Of a stretch of 64,000 nt of DNA, positions 28,843 through 36,614 are shown one piece after another. The DNA is from Saccharomonospora cyanea NA-134. Lineage in GTDB: Bacteria > Actinomycetota > Actinomycetes > Mycobacteriales > Pseudonocardiaceae. The stretch spans positions 3,022,325-3,086,324 of the forward strand of contig NZ_CM001440.1 of the NCBI RefSeq assembly GCF_000244975.1, given 5' to 3'. Position 1 is the first letter of the stretch. Every line of letters starts with the position of its first letter. The translations under genes and the position numbers were made by a program. Under the pieces are notes generated by a model. The model saw nothing but the letters and a program-made list of their open reading frames with translations. It did no database searches and was not told the origin of the DNA.

Positions 28843-30072
28843 ATGACCACGACGAACACCGCCGGCGACGGTGGCACGGAAACCGGCCGCTACCTGGTGT
28901 TGTTGCAGGAGGACTCCGCCGCGGCGGCGCTGCGCACGATGGCGCGCGTCGCGGGAGTCCGGGCGGCCAGCACGGCCGACGTCACCAGCTTCCGTACCGC
29001 CGACGCACTGAGCGGCGCCGACGGGTTGCTGCTGCACGACCTCGGGGTCGCGGTGGTCACAGCGGCACGCGACCAGGCCGACGCGCTGCTGCGCGCCACC
29101 ACCGAACGCGGACCGCTGGCACGGGTGGAGCCGGAGCGAAGGGTGAGGGCCTACTCCGCTCCGCCGGTGGAGCCGGAAGAGAGCGGCGAGGACACCACGC
29201 AGGCTCGCGGCCCCAGCCTCGCCGAGGCCCAACTGGCCTGGGGAGTGCGGGCCGTCGGAGCCCAGGCGAGCGCGGCCACCGGCGCCGGGATCCGGGTGGC
29301 GGTGCTCGACACGGGGTTCGCCGTCGACCATCCGGACTTCGCCGACCGGGAGGTCGAGGCGCGGTCCTTCGTGGACGGTGAGGACGTCGCCGACGGGCAC
29401 GGCCACGGCACCCACTGCATCGGCACGGCGTGCGGGCCGCGCACCGCCGTGGAAGGTCCGGGCTACGGCGTCGCCCACGAGGCGGAGATCTACGCCGGCA
29501 AGGTACTGAGCAACGCGGGCACCGGCACCGACGGCGACATCCTCTCCGGGATCGCATGGGCGGTCAGCAGCGGTTGCGCGGTGGTGTCCCTGTCCCTGGG
29601 CTCCCCCACCCGGCCCGGCCAACCACACTCGGAGACGTTCGAGACGATCGCCCGGCGCGCCATGAGGCGGAACACGCTGATCATCGCCGCGGCCGGCAAC
29701 GAGAGTGACCGTGCTGGAGGGGTCGTGGCCCCGGTGAGCCATCCGGCGAACTGCCCCTCGGTGCTCGCCGTGGGAGCCGTCGACGCCTCGATGGCGGTAG
29801 CCAACTTCTCGTGCGGCACGGTCGATCCGAACGGTGCCGTCGACCTCGTCGGACCTGGCGTGAACATCCACTCGAGCTGGACGCTGCCCGAGAAGTACAA
29901 GGCGATCAGCGGCACCAGCATGGCAACCCCGCACGTAGCGGGGGTGGCGGCGCTGATCGCCGAGAAGCACGGTGCCCGCGCCTGGGAACTCTGGGCCCGG
30001 CTCGGGCAGTCGGCACGCCGCCTGCCGCTGCCGTCCACCGACGTGGGCTCGGGTCTGGTGCAAGCCCCCTGA
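28843..30072 (+). CDS. Subtilisin-like serine protease (S8), no signal peptide
   Basis: A 409-residue protease. The triad is Asp in VAVLDTGFAVDHPDF (about residue 156), His in GHGHGTHCIG (about 188) and Ser in SGTSMATPHVAG. Residues about 20-110 look like an I9-type inhibitory prodomain (YLVLLQEDSAAAALRTMARV). There is no N-terminal hydrophobic signal, so it is either cytosolic or exported another way. The ATG at 28843 has GGAAGGGG upstream; an earlier GTG at 28789 abuts the -10 and is not the start. Confidence 0.9.
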   Translation: MTTTNTAGDGGTETGRYLVLLQEDSAAAALRTMARVAGVRAASTADVTSFRTADALSGADGLLLHDLGVAVVTAARDQADALLRATTERGPLARVEPERRVRAYSAPPVEPEESGEDTTQARGPSLAEAQLAWGVRAVGAQASAATGAGIRVAVLDTGFAVDHPDFADREVEARSFVDGEDVADGHGHGTHCIGTACGPRTAVEGPGYGVAHEAEIYAGKVLSNAGTGTDGDILSGIAWAVSSGCAVVSLSLGSPTRPGQPHSETFETIARRAMRRNTLIIAAAGNESDRAGGVVAPVSHPANCPSVLAVGAVDASMAVANFSCGTVDPNGAVDLVGPGVNIHSSWTLPEKYKAISGTSMATPHVAGVAALIAEKHGARAWELWARLGQSARRLPLPSTDVGSGLVQAP

Positions 30073-30076
30073 CGCC

Positions 30077-30121
30077 GTGTCCGCAGCGTGTGACGCGAAC
30101 ACGCGCACAGGCTGCGGACAC
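30077..30121. terminator. Hairpin between convergent subtilase and Clp_N genes
   Basis: GTGTCCGCAGC (30077-30087) and GCTGCGGACAC (30111-30121) are perfect 11-bp complements. The right arm with its flank (GCACAGGCTGCGGACAC) recurs at 32222-32238. Confidence 0.6.
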
Positions 30122-30151
30122 ACCGGGAGGGGCGACGTTGCGCCGGGCCCC

Positions 30152-30874
30152 TCAGTCCGTGGCCGCCACCGTTGCGGCTTTCAGATGGGCAGCGACGGCC
30201 TGCTCGACCGACTCCCTCTCGAGACCGAGCCCGGAGAGCGGTCCGGTGCCGTTCTCGCCGTCCAGCAGCGCCAGCAGGATGTGCTCGGTGCCGACGTAGT
30301 TGTGCCCCAGCCGGAGGGCCTGCCGCAACGTCAGCTCGAGGATCTTGCGGGCGTCCTGGTCGTAGGGAATGAGTTCGGGGACGTCGCTCTGCCGCTCCGG
30401 CAGTACCGCGGTCATCGCCTCGCGCACGGCCTCAGGGGTCACGCCCTGTTCACCGAGGACGATGGCCGCGATCGACTTCGGCTCACTGAGGAGCCCGAGC
30501 GCGAGGTGCGCCGGCGTGATCACAAGGTTGCCCGCGGTCCGAGCCTCCTCGTGCGCCGCCATGATCACGCTTCGCGCTCGGGGAGTGAAACGCTGGAACC
30601 CCTCGGACGGGTCGAGTGTCAGCGGCTCGGCCTTCGGGACGAACCGTTTCTGCGCCGCCTGCTTGCTCACGCCCATGCTCTTGCCGATGTCGGTCCAGGA
30701 CGCACCCGACCGCCGCGCCTGGTCGACGAAGTGGCCGATGAGGTGGTCCGCCACTTCGCCGAGATGGTCGGCCAGCAGCACGGCGTCCGACAGCTGCTCG
30801 AGCACGTCGGTGCGCGTCTTCTTGATCGCATCGATGAGGTCGTCGAGCCTGATGGTGACTACGTTTTCCGACAT
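30152..30874 (-). CDS. HTH plus Clp N-domain regulator
   Basis: A 240-residue protein. Residues about 45-75 contain a helix-turn-helix (SWTDIGKSMGVSKQAAQKRF) and residues about 90-235 a double Clp_N domain (FTPRARSVIMAAHEEAR, ITPAHLALGLL, VGTEHILLALL) as in ClpC, but no AAA module. It probably binds DNA and senses a ligand or unfolded protein through the Clp_N part. Twin GTCAAC-N5-GTTGAC palindromes cover its promoter, so autoregulation is likely. The ATG at 30874 is 6 nt from TAATGT, so it is predicted leaderless. Confidence 0.88.
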   Translation of the reverse strand: MSENVVTIRLDDLIDAIKKTRTDVLEQLSDAVLLADHLGEVADHLIGHFVDQARRSGASWTDIGKSMGVSKQAAQKRFVPKAEPLTLDPSEGFQRFTPRARSVIMAAHEEARTAGNLVITPAHLALGLLSEPKSIAAIVLGEQGVTPEAVREAMTAVLPERQSDVPELIPYDQDARKILELTLRQALRLGHNYVGTEHILLALLDGENGTGPLSGLGLERESVEQAVAAHLKAATVAATD

Positions 30875-30876
30875 GC

Positions 30877-30922
30877 GTCAACATTAGGTTGACGACCACT
30901 CGTCCGTCAACCCAAAGTTGAC
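30877..30922 (-). promoter_or_regulatory. Twin operators over the promoter of the Clp_N/HTH gene
   Basis: GTCAAC-N5-GTTGAC occurs at 30877-30893 and 30906-30922, centres 29 bp apart. On the minus strand TTGACG (30905-30910) and TAATGT (30881-30886) form a -35/-10 pair with an 18-bp spacer. One palindrome covers the -10 and reaches 2 nt from the start codon; the other covers the -35 and overlaps the 3' end of the MFS gene. Confidence 0.65.
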
Positions 30923-32079
30923 GTCTGTCTCGCGGATCGCCGTGCCGCGACGAACAACCCCAACGCCACCAGCCCTGCTGCCGCCACCACCACGGGAAGC
31001 TGGGCCAGGCCACCGGCGCCGAGCACGGCGCCGCCGATCGCGCCTCCCGCCGCTACGCCGAGATACGTGCCTGACGTGTTGAGTGCGAGCGCCTGCGTGG
31101 CGACCGGACCCGACAACATGTGAAGACGCGCCTGCACCGCGGGGGAGTTCCAGAAAGCCGCGCCGCCCCACACCGCCACCACCGGCAGCAACACCGCGAG
31201 TGAGGCCGGGCGCCACGGCCACAGCGCGAGCAGCGCCGCCATCGAAGCCACGAACGCCGCCACACCGGCGACCAGGGTCCGGTCAGGACCCCATCGGTCG
31301 GTCGCCGCACCTCCCGCCCAGATCCCGACCATCCCCGCTATCCCCGACACCGCGAAGAGCACGCCGCGCTCCCCCGGTCCGGCGTCCGCCAGTGCCCCGA
31401 CGTACGGCGCGAGGTAGGTCAGCACCATCATCGAGCCGAGCATGAGAACGAGGTTCGCGGCGAGCCCGAGGGACACGGCAGGCCGGGCCAGGATGGCGAG
31501 CTGGCGCCGCACCGGCAGTGCCTCCCGCACACCCTTCTGGCGCGGAAGCACGAGAACGGCCGCCGCCCCGAAGACCGCCCCTGCGACGGCCATGAGAGCG
31601 AACGTGGCTCGCCACCCGAACGCTCCGCCGACCCACGTGCCCACGGGCACACCCACCGCGATCGCACCGGTCACCCCGAAGGCCACCACCGCGACGTAAC
31701 GGCCCACGCGCTCGGGCGGCGCGAGGGAGGCCGCCGTGCCGAACAACACCGGTGTCGCGGCGGCGGCCGCCAGAGCGGCGAGCACCCGCAGGGCCAACAG
31801 CAGCGGATACCCGGGAGCCAGCGCGGCCAGCACGTTGGCGGCCGTGAACACCACCGCCGCCGCCCCCAGCAACGCACGGCCTGGAACGCGTGCGGCACCG
31901 ACCGCGATGACCGGTGAGGCGATCGCGACGGTCAACGAGAAAGCCGTCACCAACTGCCCTGCCTTCGCGGCGCTCACACCGAGGTCGCCGGCGATCTCCG
32001 GGATGACGCCTGCGATGACGTAGTCGTCGGTGTAGAAGACGAGCGCACCCGCCCCCAGGACGAGAAGCCAGATCGGCAC
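30907..32079 (-). CDS. MFS drug/metabolite efflux transporter
   Basis: A 390-residue integral membrane protein with about 12 hydrophobic helices. It opens PIWLLVLGAGALVFYTDDYVIAG (first residues), has the loop PGRALLGAAAVVF after helix 2 (motif A position) and the motif-C-like segment GVTGAIAVGVPVGTWVGG, fitting the DHA1/AraJ-like proton-driven exporters. The GTG at 32079 follows TAGGGT by 7 nt, which favours it over two GTGs a few codons upstream. Its last codons overlap an operator of the downstream Clp_N gene. Confidence 0.88.
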   Translation of the reverse strand: MPIWLLVLGAGALVFYTDDYVIAGVIPEIAGDLGVSAAKAGQLVTAFSLTVAIASPVIAVGAARVPGRALLGAAAVVFTAANVLAALAPGYPLLLALRVLAALAAAAATPVLFGTAASLAPPERVGRYVAVVAFGVTGAIAVGVPVGTWVGGAFGWRATFALMAVAGAVFGAAAVLVLPRQKGVREALPVRRQLAILARPAVSLGLAANLVLMLGSMMVLTYLAPYVGALADAGPGERGVLFAVSGIAGMVGIWAGGAATDRWGPDRTLVAGVAAFVASMAALLALWPWRPASLAVLLPVVAVWGGAAFWNSPAVQARLHMLSGPVATQALALNTSGTYLGVAAGGAIGGAVLGAGGLAQLPVVVAAAGLVALGLFVAARRSARQTSTLG

Positions 32080-32086
32080 GCGGTGC

Positions 32087-32092
32087 ACCCTA
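32087..32092 (-). promoter_or_regulatory. Predicted -10 of leaderless MFS promoter
   Basis: TAGGGT, a 7-nt gap, then the GTG at 32079. Confidence 0.4.
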
Positions 32093-32188
32093 CAAGCGCT
32101 GCCGGACGGCCACACTCGAATTTCGTGTCAGCCACCCGCCTCGGTGTCCACGGCTGACGCACCGAGCGGGAAGCCGCGTCCGGGAAGT

Positions 32189-32238
32189 GCGAACACGCGC
32201 ACGAGAAGTGCGGGCACGCGTGCACAGGCTGCGGACAC
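32189..32238. repeat. Copy of the 30105-30121 repeat with GC-rich flank
   Basis: GCACAGGCTGCGGACAC (32222-32238) is identical over 17 bp to 30105-30121. The flank GCGAACACGCGCAC is also shared with the 30096-30108 area. It lies downstream of the VWA gene stop at 32243. It may be a dispersed REP-like or terminator-associated repeat. Confidence 0.45.
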
Positions 32239-32242
32239 GGGG

Positions 32243-34204
32243 TCAGCGGGTTCGGCGGTGCCGGAGGTAGTCCCCCACGACCGCCGCGCCGAGGCCGTCG
32301 GGATCGGGCGCCACGACCCGGCCGCCGGCCCGGCGTGCCAACAGGTCCACGAACGCCGCCAGTCTCTCCTCGTCGCCCAGGCGGAACACGGTGAACGCCG
32401 CACCCAGCTTCGCGATCCGGTCCACCTCGGACAGTGTCTTCCCCAGCGTGCGAGGACTGGGAGGGTAGGCGAACTCGGCCACGCCGTCGGGTTCGAGGTG
32501 CGCCGTCGGTTCCCCGTCCGTGACCAGCAGGACCACGGGCGTGGCGCCGGGATGACGCCTGAGGTGGCGTTCGGCGAGCAGCAGCGCGTGGTGGGCGTTG
32601 GTGCCCTGTTCCCAGGTGCCCTCCAGGCCCACGAGCTCGCCGATCCGCACCGACTGCGCGTAGCGGCCGAACGTCACGACCTCCAGCGCGTCACCGCGGA
32701 ACCGGGTCGAGACCAGATGGTGCAGCGCCAGCGCCGTTCGCTTCATGGGAAGCCACCGGCCTTCCGCCACCATCGACCACGACGTGTCCACACACAGCGC
32801 CACCGCCGCCCTGGCGCGGTGTTCGGTCTCGGTGACCTCCACGTCGGACACGTCGAGCCGGACTCGTCCGGAGCCGTCGGCCGCTGCCGTGCGCAGCACG
32901 GCGTTGCGCACCGTCTGCGGGACGGCCCACGGTTCGCTGTCCCCGAACTCCCACGGCCGGGTGGACCCGGTGGGCTCCCCCGCCGCACCCGCCGACGCGG
33001 TGTCGCGCCGACCGGTCCGGGTGCGCAGGGAACGGACGACGTCGGCGAGCGCGGTCTCCCCGAGCCTGCGCAGCGCCCTCGGCGTGAGCCGCAGTGCCCC
33101 GTCGGGGGCGTGTTCGAACATCCCCTGTTCCCGCAGTTCGCGCTCCAGTTCGGAGAGCCTGCGCGCGGCGACGGCGGCGTCGGGGCCGAGTTGCCGTCGC
33201 AGCGCCTCGACGTCGATGTCCTCGAGCCTCGCACCGGGATAGCCCTGGGAGAGCTGCTCGGCCAACGCGTCCAGTTCGGAGAGATCGGTCATCGCCCGGG
33301 CGCCGTCGGCCAGGCCCAGCGGGTCGTTCCCCCGGAACCGGGCGGACGATGTCCAGTCCTGCCGGGGCCGCAGGGCACGGAGCGACTCGTCGAGCTGGGA
33401 CAGCTGCTGGGCGATGCGGGGGTCCCCGAACGCCTGCTGCGACAGCTCGGCCAACTCCTGTCGCTGCTCCGGCGTCATCGAGTTCAGCATCCGCTGAGCC
33501 GCCGCGGAGCGAGCGGCGAGCACGTCGATCAGCTCCTCGATGTTCCGGGGATTCTCCGGGAAGAACTCGCCGTGCCTGCGCATGAACTCGGCGAACCGCT
33601 GTTCCACGTCGCCGAAGCCCTGGGCGTGCGCGGCGAGCAACGCGTTCAGGTCGGCCAGCATGCGGTTGACGCGCTCCACGTCCTCCGGGGACGTCGACCG
33701 CAGCGCCTCGGCCATCCCCTCGAACCGCGACCGCAACAACTGCTGTCCCAGGAGTTCGCGGATGCGCTCGTAGTCGCGTCGCCCGGTCTCGGTGACCCAC
33801 TCGTAGTCGGCGAGTTCGCTCACGGCGGCGGCCGTGCCGGAGGGCAGGGCGTCGAGCTGGGCTTCCCGGAACCGGGCCTCGTCGGACGGATCGGCGAACG
33901 CGGCGCGCCGTTCGGCCGCCACGGCCTCGTCGAGCAGCCGCCGCACCTCCTGCAGTGTGCCGTCGAGCCGGTGCCTGCGCTGGATCTCCGAACGGCGTTG
34001 CCACAGGCGCCGCGTCAGCTCGTCCAGGCCCGGGGTCGACCGGGTGCCACGACGTAGCAGCTCGTCGAGCGCCGACCGTGGGGACGCGCCCGACATGACG
34101 TCGGAGCCGATCTCGTCGACCGCCTCGCGCAGGTCGGTCGGCGGGGCGAGTGGATCGGGCCCGCCGTGGTAGGGACCGTACGAATAGGACTCGGGAAGGG
34201 TCAT
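32243..34204 (-). CDS. VWA-domain protein paired with an AAA+ ATPase
   Basis: A 653-residue protein. The first 430 residues are helical and charged (coiled-coil-like EFMRRHGEFFPENP region). The C-terminal 200 residues form a von Willebrand A domain with the metal-site motif LCVDTSWSMVAEGRW (DxSxS) and LVTDGEPTAH. The upstream gene, 16 bp away, encodes a MoxR-like ATPase, a two-gene build like RavA-ViaA or CoxD-CoxE metal-insertion chaperones. The target is unknown. The ATG at 34204 is chosen; a 14-codon extension is unlikely. Confidence 0.87.
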   Translation of the reverse strand: MTLPESYSYGPYHGGPDPLAPPTDLREAVDEIGSDVMSGASPRSALDELLRRGTRSTPGLDELTRRLWQRRSEIQRRHRLDGTLQEVRRLLDEAVAAERRAAFADPSDEARFREAQLDALPSGTAAAVSELADYEWVTETGRRDYERIRELLGQQLLRSRFEGMAEALRSTSPEDVERVNRMLADLNALLAAHAQGFGDVEQRFAEFMRRHGEFFPENPRNIEELIDVLAARSAAAQRMLNSMTPEQRQELAELSQQAFGDPRIAQQLSQLDESLRALRPRQDWTSSARFRGNDPLGLADGARAMTDLSELDALAEQLSQGYPGARLEDIDVEALRRQLGPDAAVAARRLSELERELREQGMFEHAPDGALRLTPRALRRLGETALADVVRSLRTRTGRRDTASAGAAGEPTGSTRPWEFGDSEPWAVPQTVRNAVLRTAAADGSGRVRLDVSDVEVTETEHRARAAVALCVDTSWSMVAEGRWLPMKRTALALHHLVSTRFRGDALEVVTFGRYAQSVRIGELVGLEGTWEQGTNAHHALLLAERHLRRHPGATPVVLLVTDGEPTAHLEPDGVAEFAYPPSPRTLGKTLSEVDRIAKLGAAFTVFRLGDEERLAAFVDLLARRAGGRVVAPDPDGLGAAVVGDYLRHRRTR

Positions 34205-34220
34205 GCCCCTCTCCCCTCGG

Positions 34221-35642
34221 TCACGGGCCGTACACCGTGGTGGCACCGTCGGCGTCCTTGGCGACGCGGCGGGCCAGGTACAGCGCTTCCAGGGCGAGTT
34301 CGACGCCCGCCGCGATGCGGGGGGCGGGGTCGTCGGCCGACACGCCCGCCCGCTGCGCCACCTCGTGCAGGACCGGCAGTTCGGGCAGTGCCGCGAGCAG
34401 CTCGGCTCCGGTCACCCGCTCGCCGGTGGCGACGAGGTGCCCGTCGGCCACCGTGTCCGCGAGGGGACGCAGGTCAAGGCCCGCGAAGGTCTCGCTGGCG
34501 GTCTCGGCGACGGCGCGCCGCAGCAGGTGGGTGAGATGTTCGGTCTCGCGCCCCTCCTCACCCGGTTCGAACTCGACCTTGCCGCGCAGCACGCCGGGTA
34601 CGGCTTCCAGGTCGACGGGCCGGGCGACGGCGGGCTGCTCGCCGGTGAGCGCGGAGCGTCGCAGTGCGGCGGCGGCCACCGTCTCGGCCGCGGCGACGGC
34701 GAACCGCGCCGACACGCCCGACCGCTGGTCCACCACAGTCGAGGCGCGCAGGTTCCGCACGAACCTGGCGAGCACCGACAGCAGCGGATCACCGACCTCG
34801 GCCACCAGCCGGGCCTCCTGCTTCACCACCTCCACCTCGGCGGTGACGTCGAGCGGGTAGTGGGTGCGCACCTCGGCGCCGAACCGGTCCTTCAGCGGCG
34901 TGATGATCCGCCCGCGGTTCGTGTAGTCCTCGGGGTTGGCGGTGGCGACCAGGAGCACGTCGAGCGGTAACCGGAGCGTGTAACCGCGAATCTGGACGTC
35001 CCGCTCCTCCATGACGTTCAACAGGGCGACCTGGATGCGCTCGGCGAGGTCGGGCAGTTCGTTCACGGCGACGATACCGCGATGGGCCCTGGGCACGAGC
35101 CCGTAGTGGATCGTCTCCGGATCGCCGAGACTACGGCCTTCGGCGACGCGCACCGGATCGACGTCGCCGATGAGGTCACCGACGGAGGTGTCCGGCGTGG
35201 CGAGTTTCTCGGTGTAGCGCGCCGACCGGTGCACCCACGCCACCGGCAGCTCGTCGCCGAGTTCGTCGGCGCGGCGCCGCGAGACGGGGGTGATGGGCGC
35301 GAGCGGGTGTTCGGCGAGCTCGGACCCCTCGATGACGGGCGTCCACTCGTCGAGCAGACCGGCGAGGGTTCGCAGCACCCGGGTCTTGCCCTGGCCCCGC
35401 TCACCGAGCAGGATCACGTCGTGCCCGGCCAGCAGCGCGCGTTCGAGCTGCGGCAGCACGGTGCGGGAGAAGCCGACGATTCCCGGCCACGGGTTCTCAC
35501 CGGCTCGCAGCGCGGCCAGCAGGTTGTCGTGGACCTCGGACTTCACACTCCGGGGCCGGTACCCGGCGGCCCGCAGCTCTCCTGCGGTGCGGGGCAGGTC
35601 GGCGGGCGGCTGGGGACGGAACGGGGACTCCTGAGACGTCAC
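34221..35642 (-). CDS. MoxR/Mg-chelatase-type AAA+ ATPase
   Basis: A 473-residue ATPase. Walker A is LLGERGQGKTRVL; the Walker B strand is GIVAVNELPDL, with Asn-Glu in place of the usual Asp-Glu, which I believe recurs in this subfamily. The insert RDVQIRGYTLRLPLD and sensor VATANPEDYTNRGRI follow. It likely works with the VWA protein downstream as a chaperone pair for maturation or remodelling of a partner. The ATG at 35642 is in a short gap divergent from the next gene. Confidence 0.88.
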   Translation of the reverse strand: MTSQESPFRPQPPADLPRTAGELRAAGYRPRSVKSEVHDNLLAALRAGENPWPGIVGFSRTVLPQLERALLAGHDVILLGERGQGKTRVLRTLAGLLDEWTPVIEGSELAEHPLAPITPVSRRRADELGDELPVAWVHRSARYTEKLATPDTSVGDLIGDVDPVRVAEGRSLGDPETIHYGLVPRAHRGIVAVNELPDLAERIQVALLNVMEERDVQIRGYTLRLPLDVLLVATANPEDYTNRGRIITPLKDRFGAEVRTHYPLDVTAEVEVVKQEARLVAEVGDPLLSVLARFVRNLRASTVVDQRSGVSARFAVAAAETVAAAALRRSALTGEQPAVARPVDLEAVPGVLRGKVEFEPGEEGRETEHLTHLLRRAVAETASETFAGLDLRPLADTVADGHLVATGERVTGAELLAALPELPVLHEVAQRAGVSADDPAPRIAAGVELALEALYLARRVAKDADGATTVYGP

Positions 35643-35709
35643 AGCGACGACGCTACTGCCGGTTCCGCCACACGTCGACGTGGCCCCGGTCCGGGTAGGC
35701 TCGGGCCTC

Positions 35710-36519
35710 GTGTGTTGTCCCAGTGCGACTCTCGCCGTGTGGTCCTCCGCCTGGCTGTCCGGCGCCGCCGCCTCCGACGACGTGCTCGACGCTCTCGGCG
35801 CGTGGGGGGAGGCCCACGAGGTGGTGGCTCACGACGAGGCCACCGCCGAGGTGTTCGACGTGCCGGTGAGCGGTGAGGTCCCCGCCCCGCCCGCGCGGCT
35901 GCTGGGTGCGCTGCGACGGCTCGGAACCACCGACGGCCGCCTGGTGCTGCCGGTCGCGGGCGACGTGCGCGGTCTCGGCGCGGGCGGGCCGTTCGCCTCG
36001 GCCGCCCTGCGGGCGGGTGAGGCTCTCGTGTTCGCCGACCTCGGCTTCGGCGTGGTGCCGCAGCACGTCGCCGAAGGGCTGTGGCGCTGGACGGTGTTCA
36101 CCCTGACCGGCCACCCGCTGTCGGGGACGCCCGCACCCGAGTACGTGCCGCTCGGCGAGGCCGAGCACGGGCTCACCGAGGCGGTGCGCGAGAGCGCGGG
36201 AACCCTGCGGGCTCTCGACGTGGCACGCGACCGCCCTGGCGTGCGGGCGGAGTTGTCGGCGCGGCTGCGCTCCCGCCCACGTCCCGAGTGGCCGCCCGGG
36301 ATGCCGGGCCGGGCACTGCGGGTGCTGCAGCGCGCCGAGGAGATCGGGGCGATTCTCGGGCTCGCGCAGGCCGACGAGCCGGGCGGTGCGGTGTCGGCGT
36401 CGGCGGCGGCGCGCAGAGCTGAGGCCCTGCGCCCGCTGGGCGACGCGGTACGGCGGGCCCGCTGTGCCGCCGTGAACGAGGCGGTCCGGCTGTTCGCCCG
36501 AACGTCCGAGACGTCCTAG
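35710..36519 (+). CDS. Uncharacterised Ala/Arg-rich protein
   Basis: A 269-residue protein I do not recognise. It is rich in Ala, Arg and Leu, with no signal peptide, membrane segment or Cys motif beyond VCCPSATLAV at the start. The order of blocks suggests an alpha/beta fold (VFADLGFGVVPQHVAEGLWRW). Related proteins are found in actinobacteria beside AAA/VWA genes, so a link to the divergent ATPase is possible. The GTG at 35710 lies 8 nt after TAGGCT (35696-35701); an upstream GTG at 35680 would not be in that transcript. Confidence 0.65.
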   Translation: MCCPSATLAVWSSAWLSGAAASDDVLDALGAWGEAHEVVAHDEATAEVFDVPVSGEVPAPPARLLGALRRLGTTDGRLVLPVAGDVRGLGAGGPFASAALRAGEALVFADLGFGVVPQHVAEGLWRWTVFTLTGHPLSGTPAPEYVPLGEAEHGLTEAVRESAGTLRALDVARDRPGVRAELSARLRSRPRPEWPPGMPGRALRVLQRAEEIGAILGLAQADEPGGAVSASAAARRAEALRPLGDAVRRARCAAVNEAVRLFARTSETS

Positions 36520-36601
36520 GACCACGGCAGCCGCGCGATTTCTGCGGTAAACCACACCCCTTTGTGCGGTCGGCCCCATGGGAGTGAGCCCGCGATCTTC
36601 A

Positions 36602-36607
36602 TAACGT
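36602..36607 (+). promoter_or_regulatory. Predicted -10 of leaderless M28 peptidase promoter
   Basis: TAACGT, a 7-nt gap, then the GTG at 36615. Confidence 0.4.
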
Positions 36608-36614
36608 CACCCGG

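Noticed and set aside
28012-30123. 703-codon minus-strand frame across the P450 and subtilase genes
   Set aside because: It runs antisense to two genes with intact active-site motifs and crosses their boundary. The composition is shadow-like.
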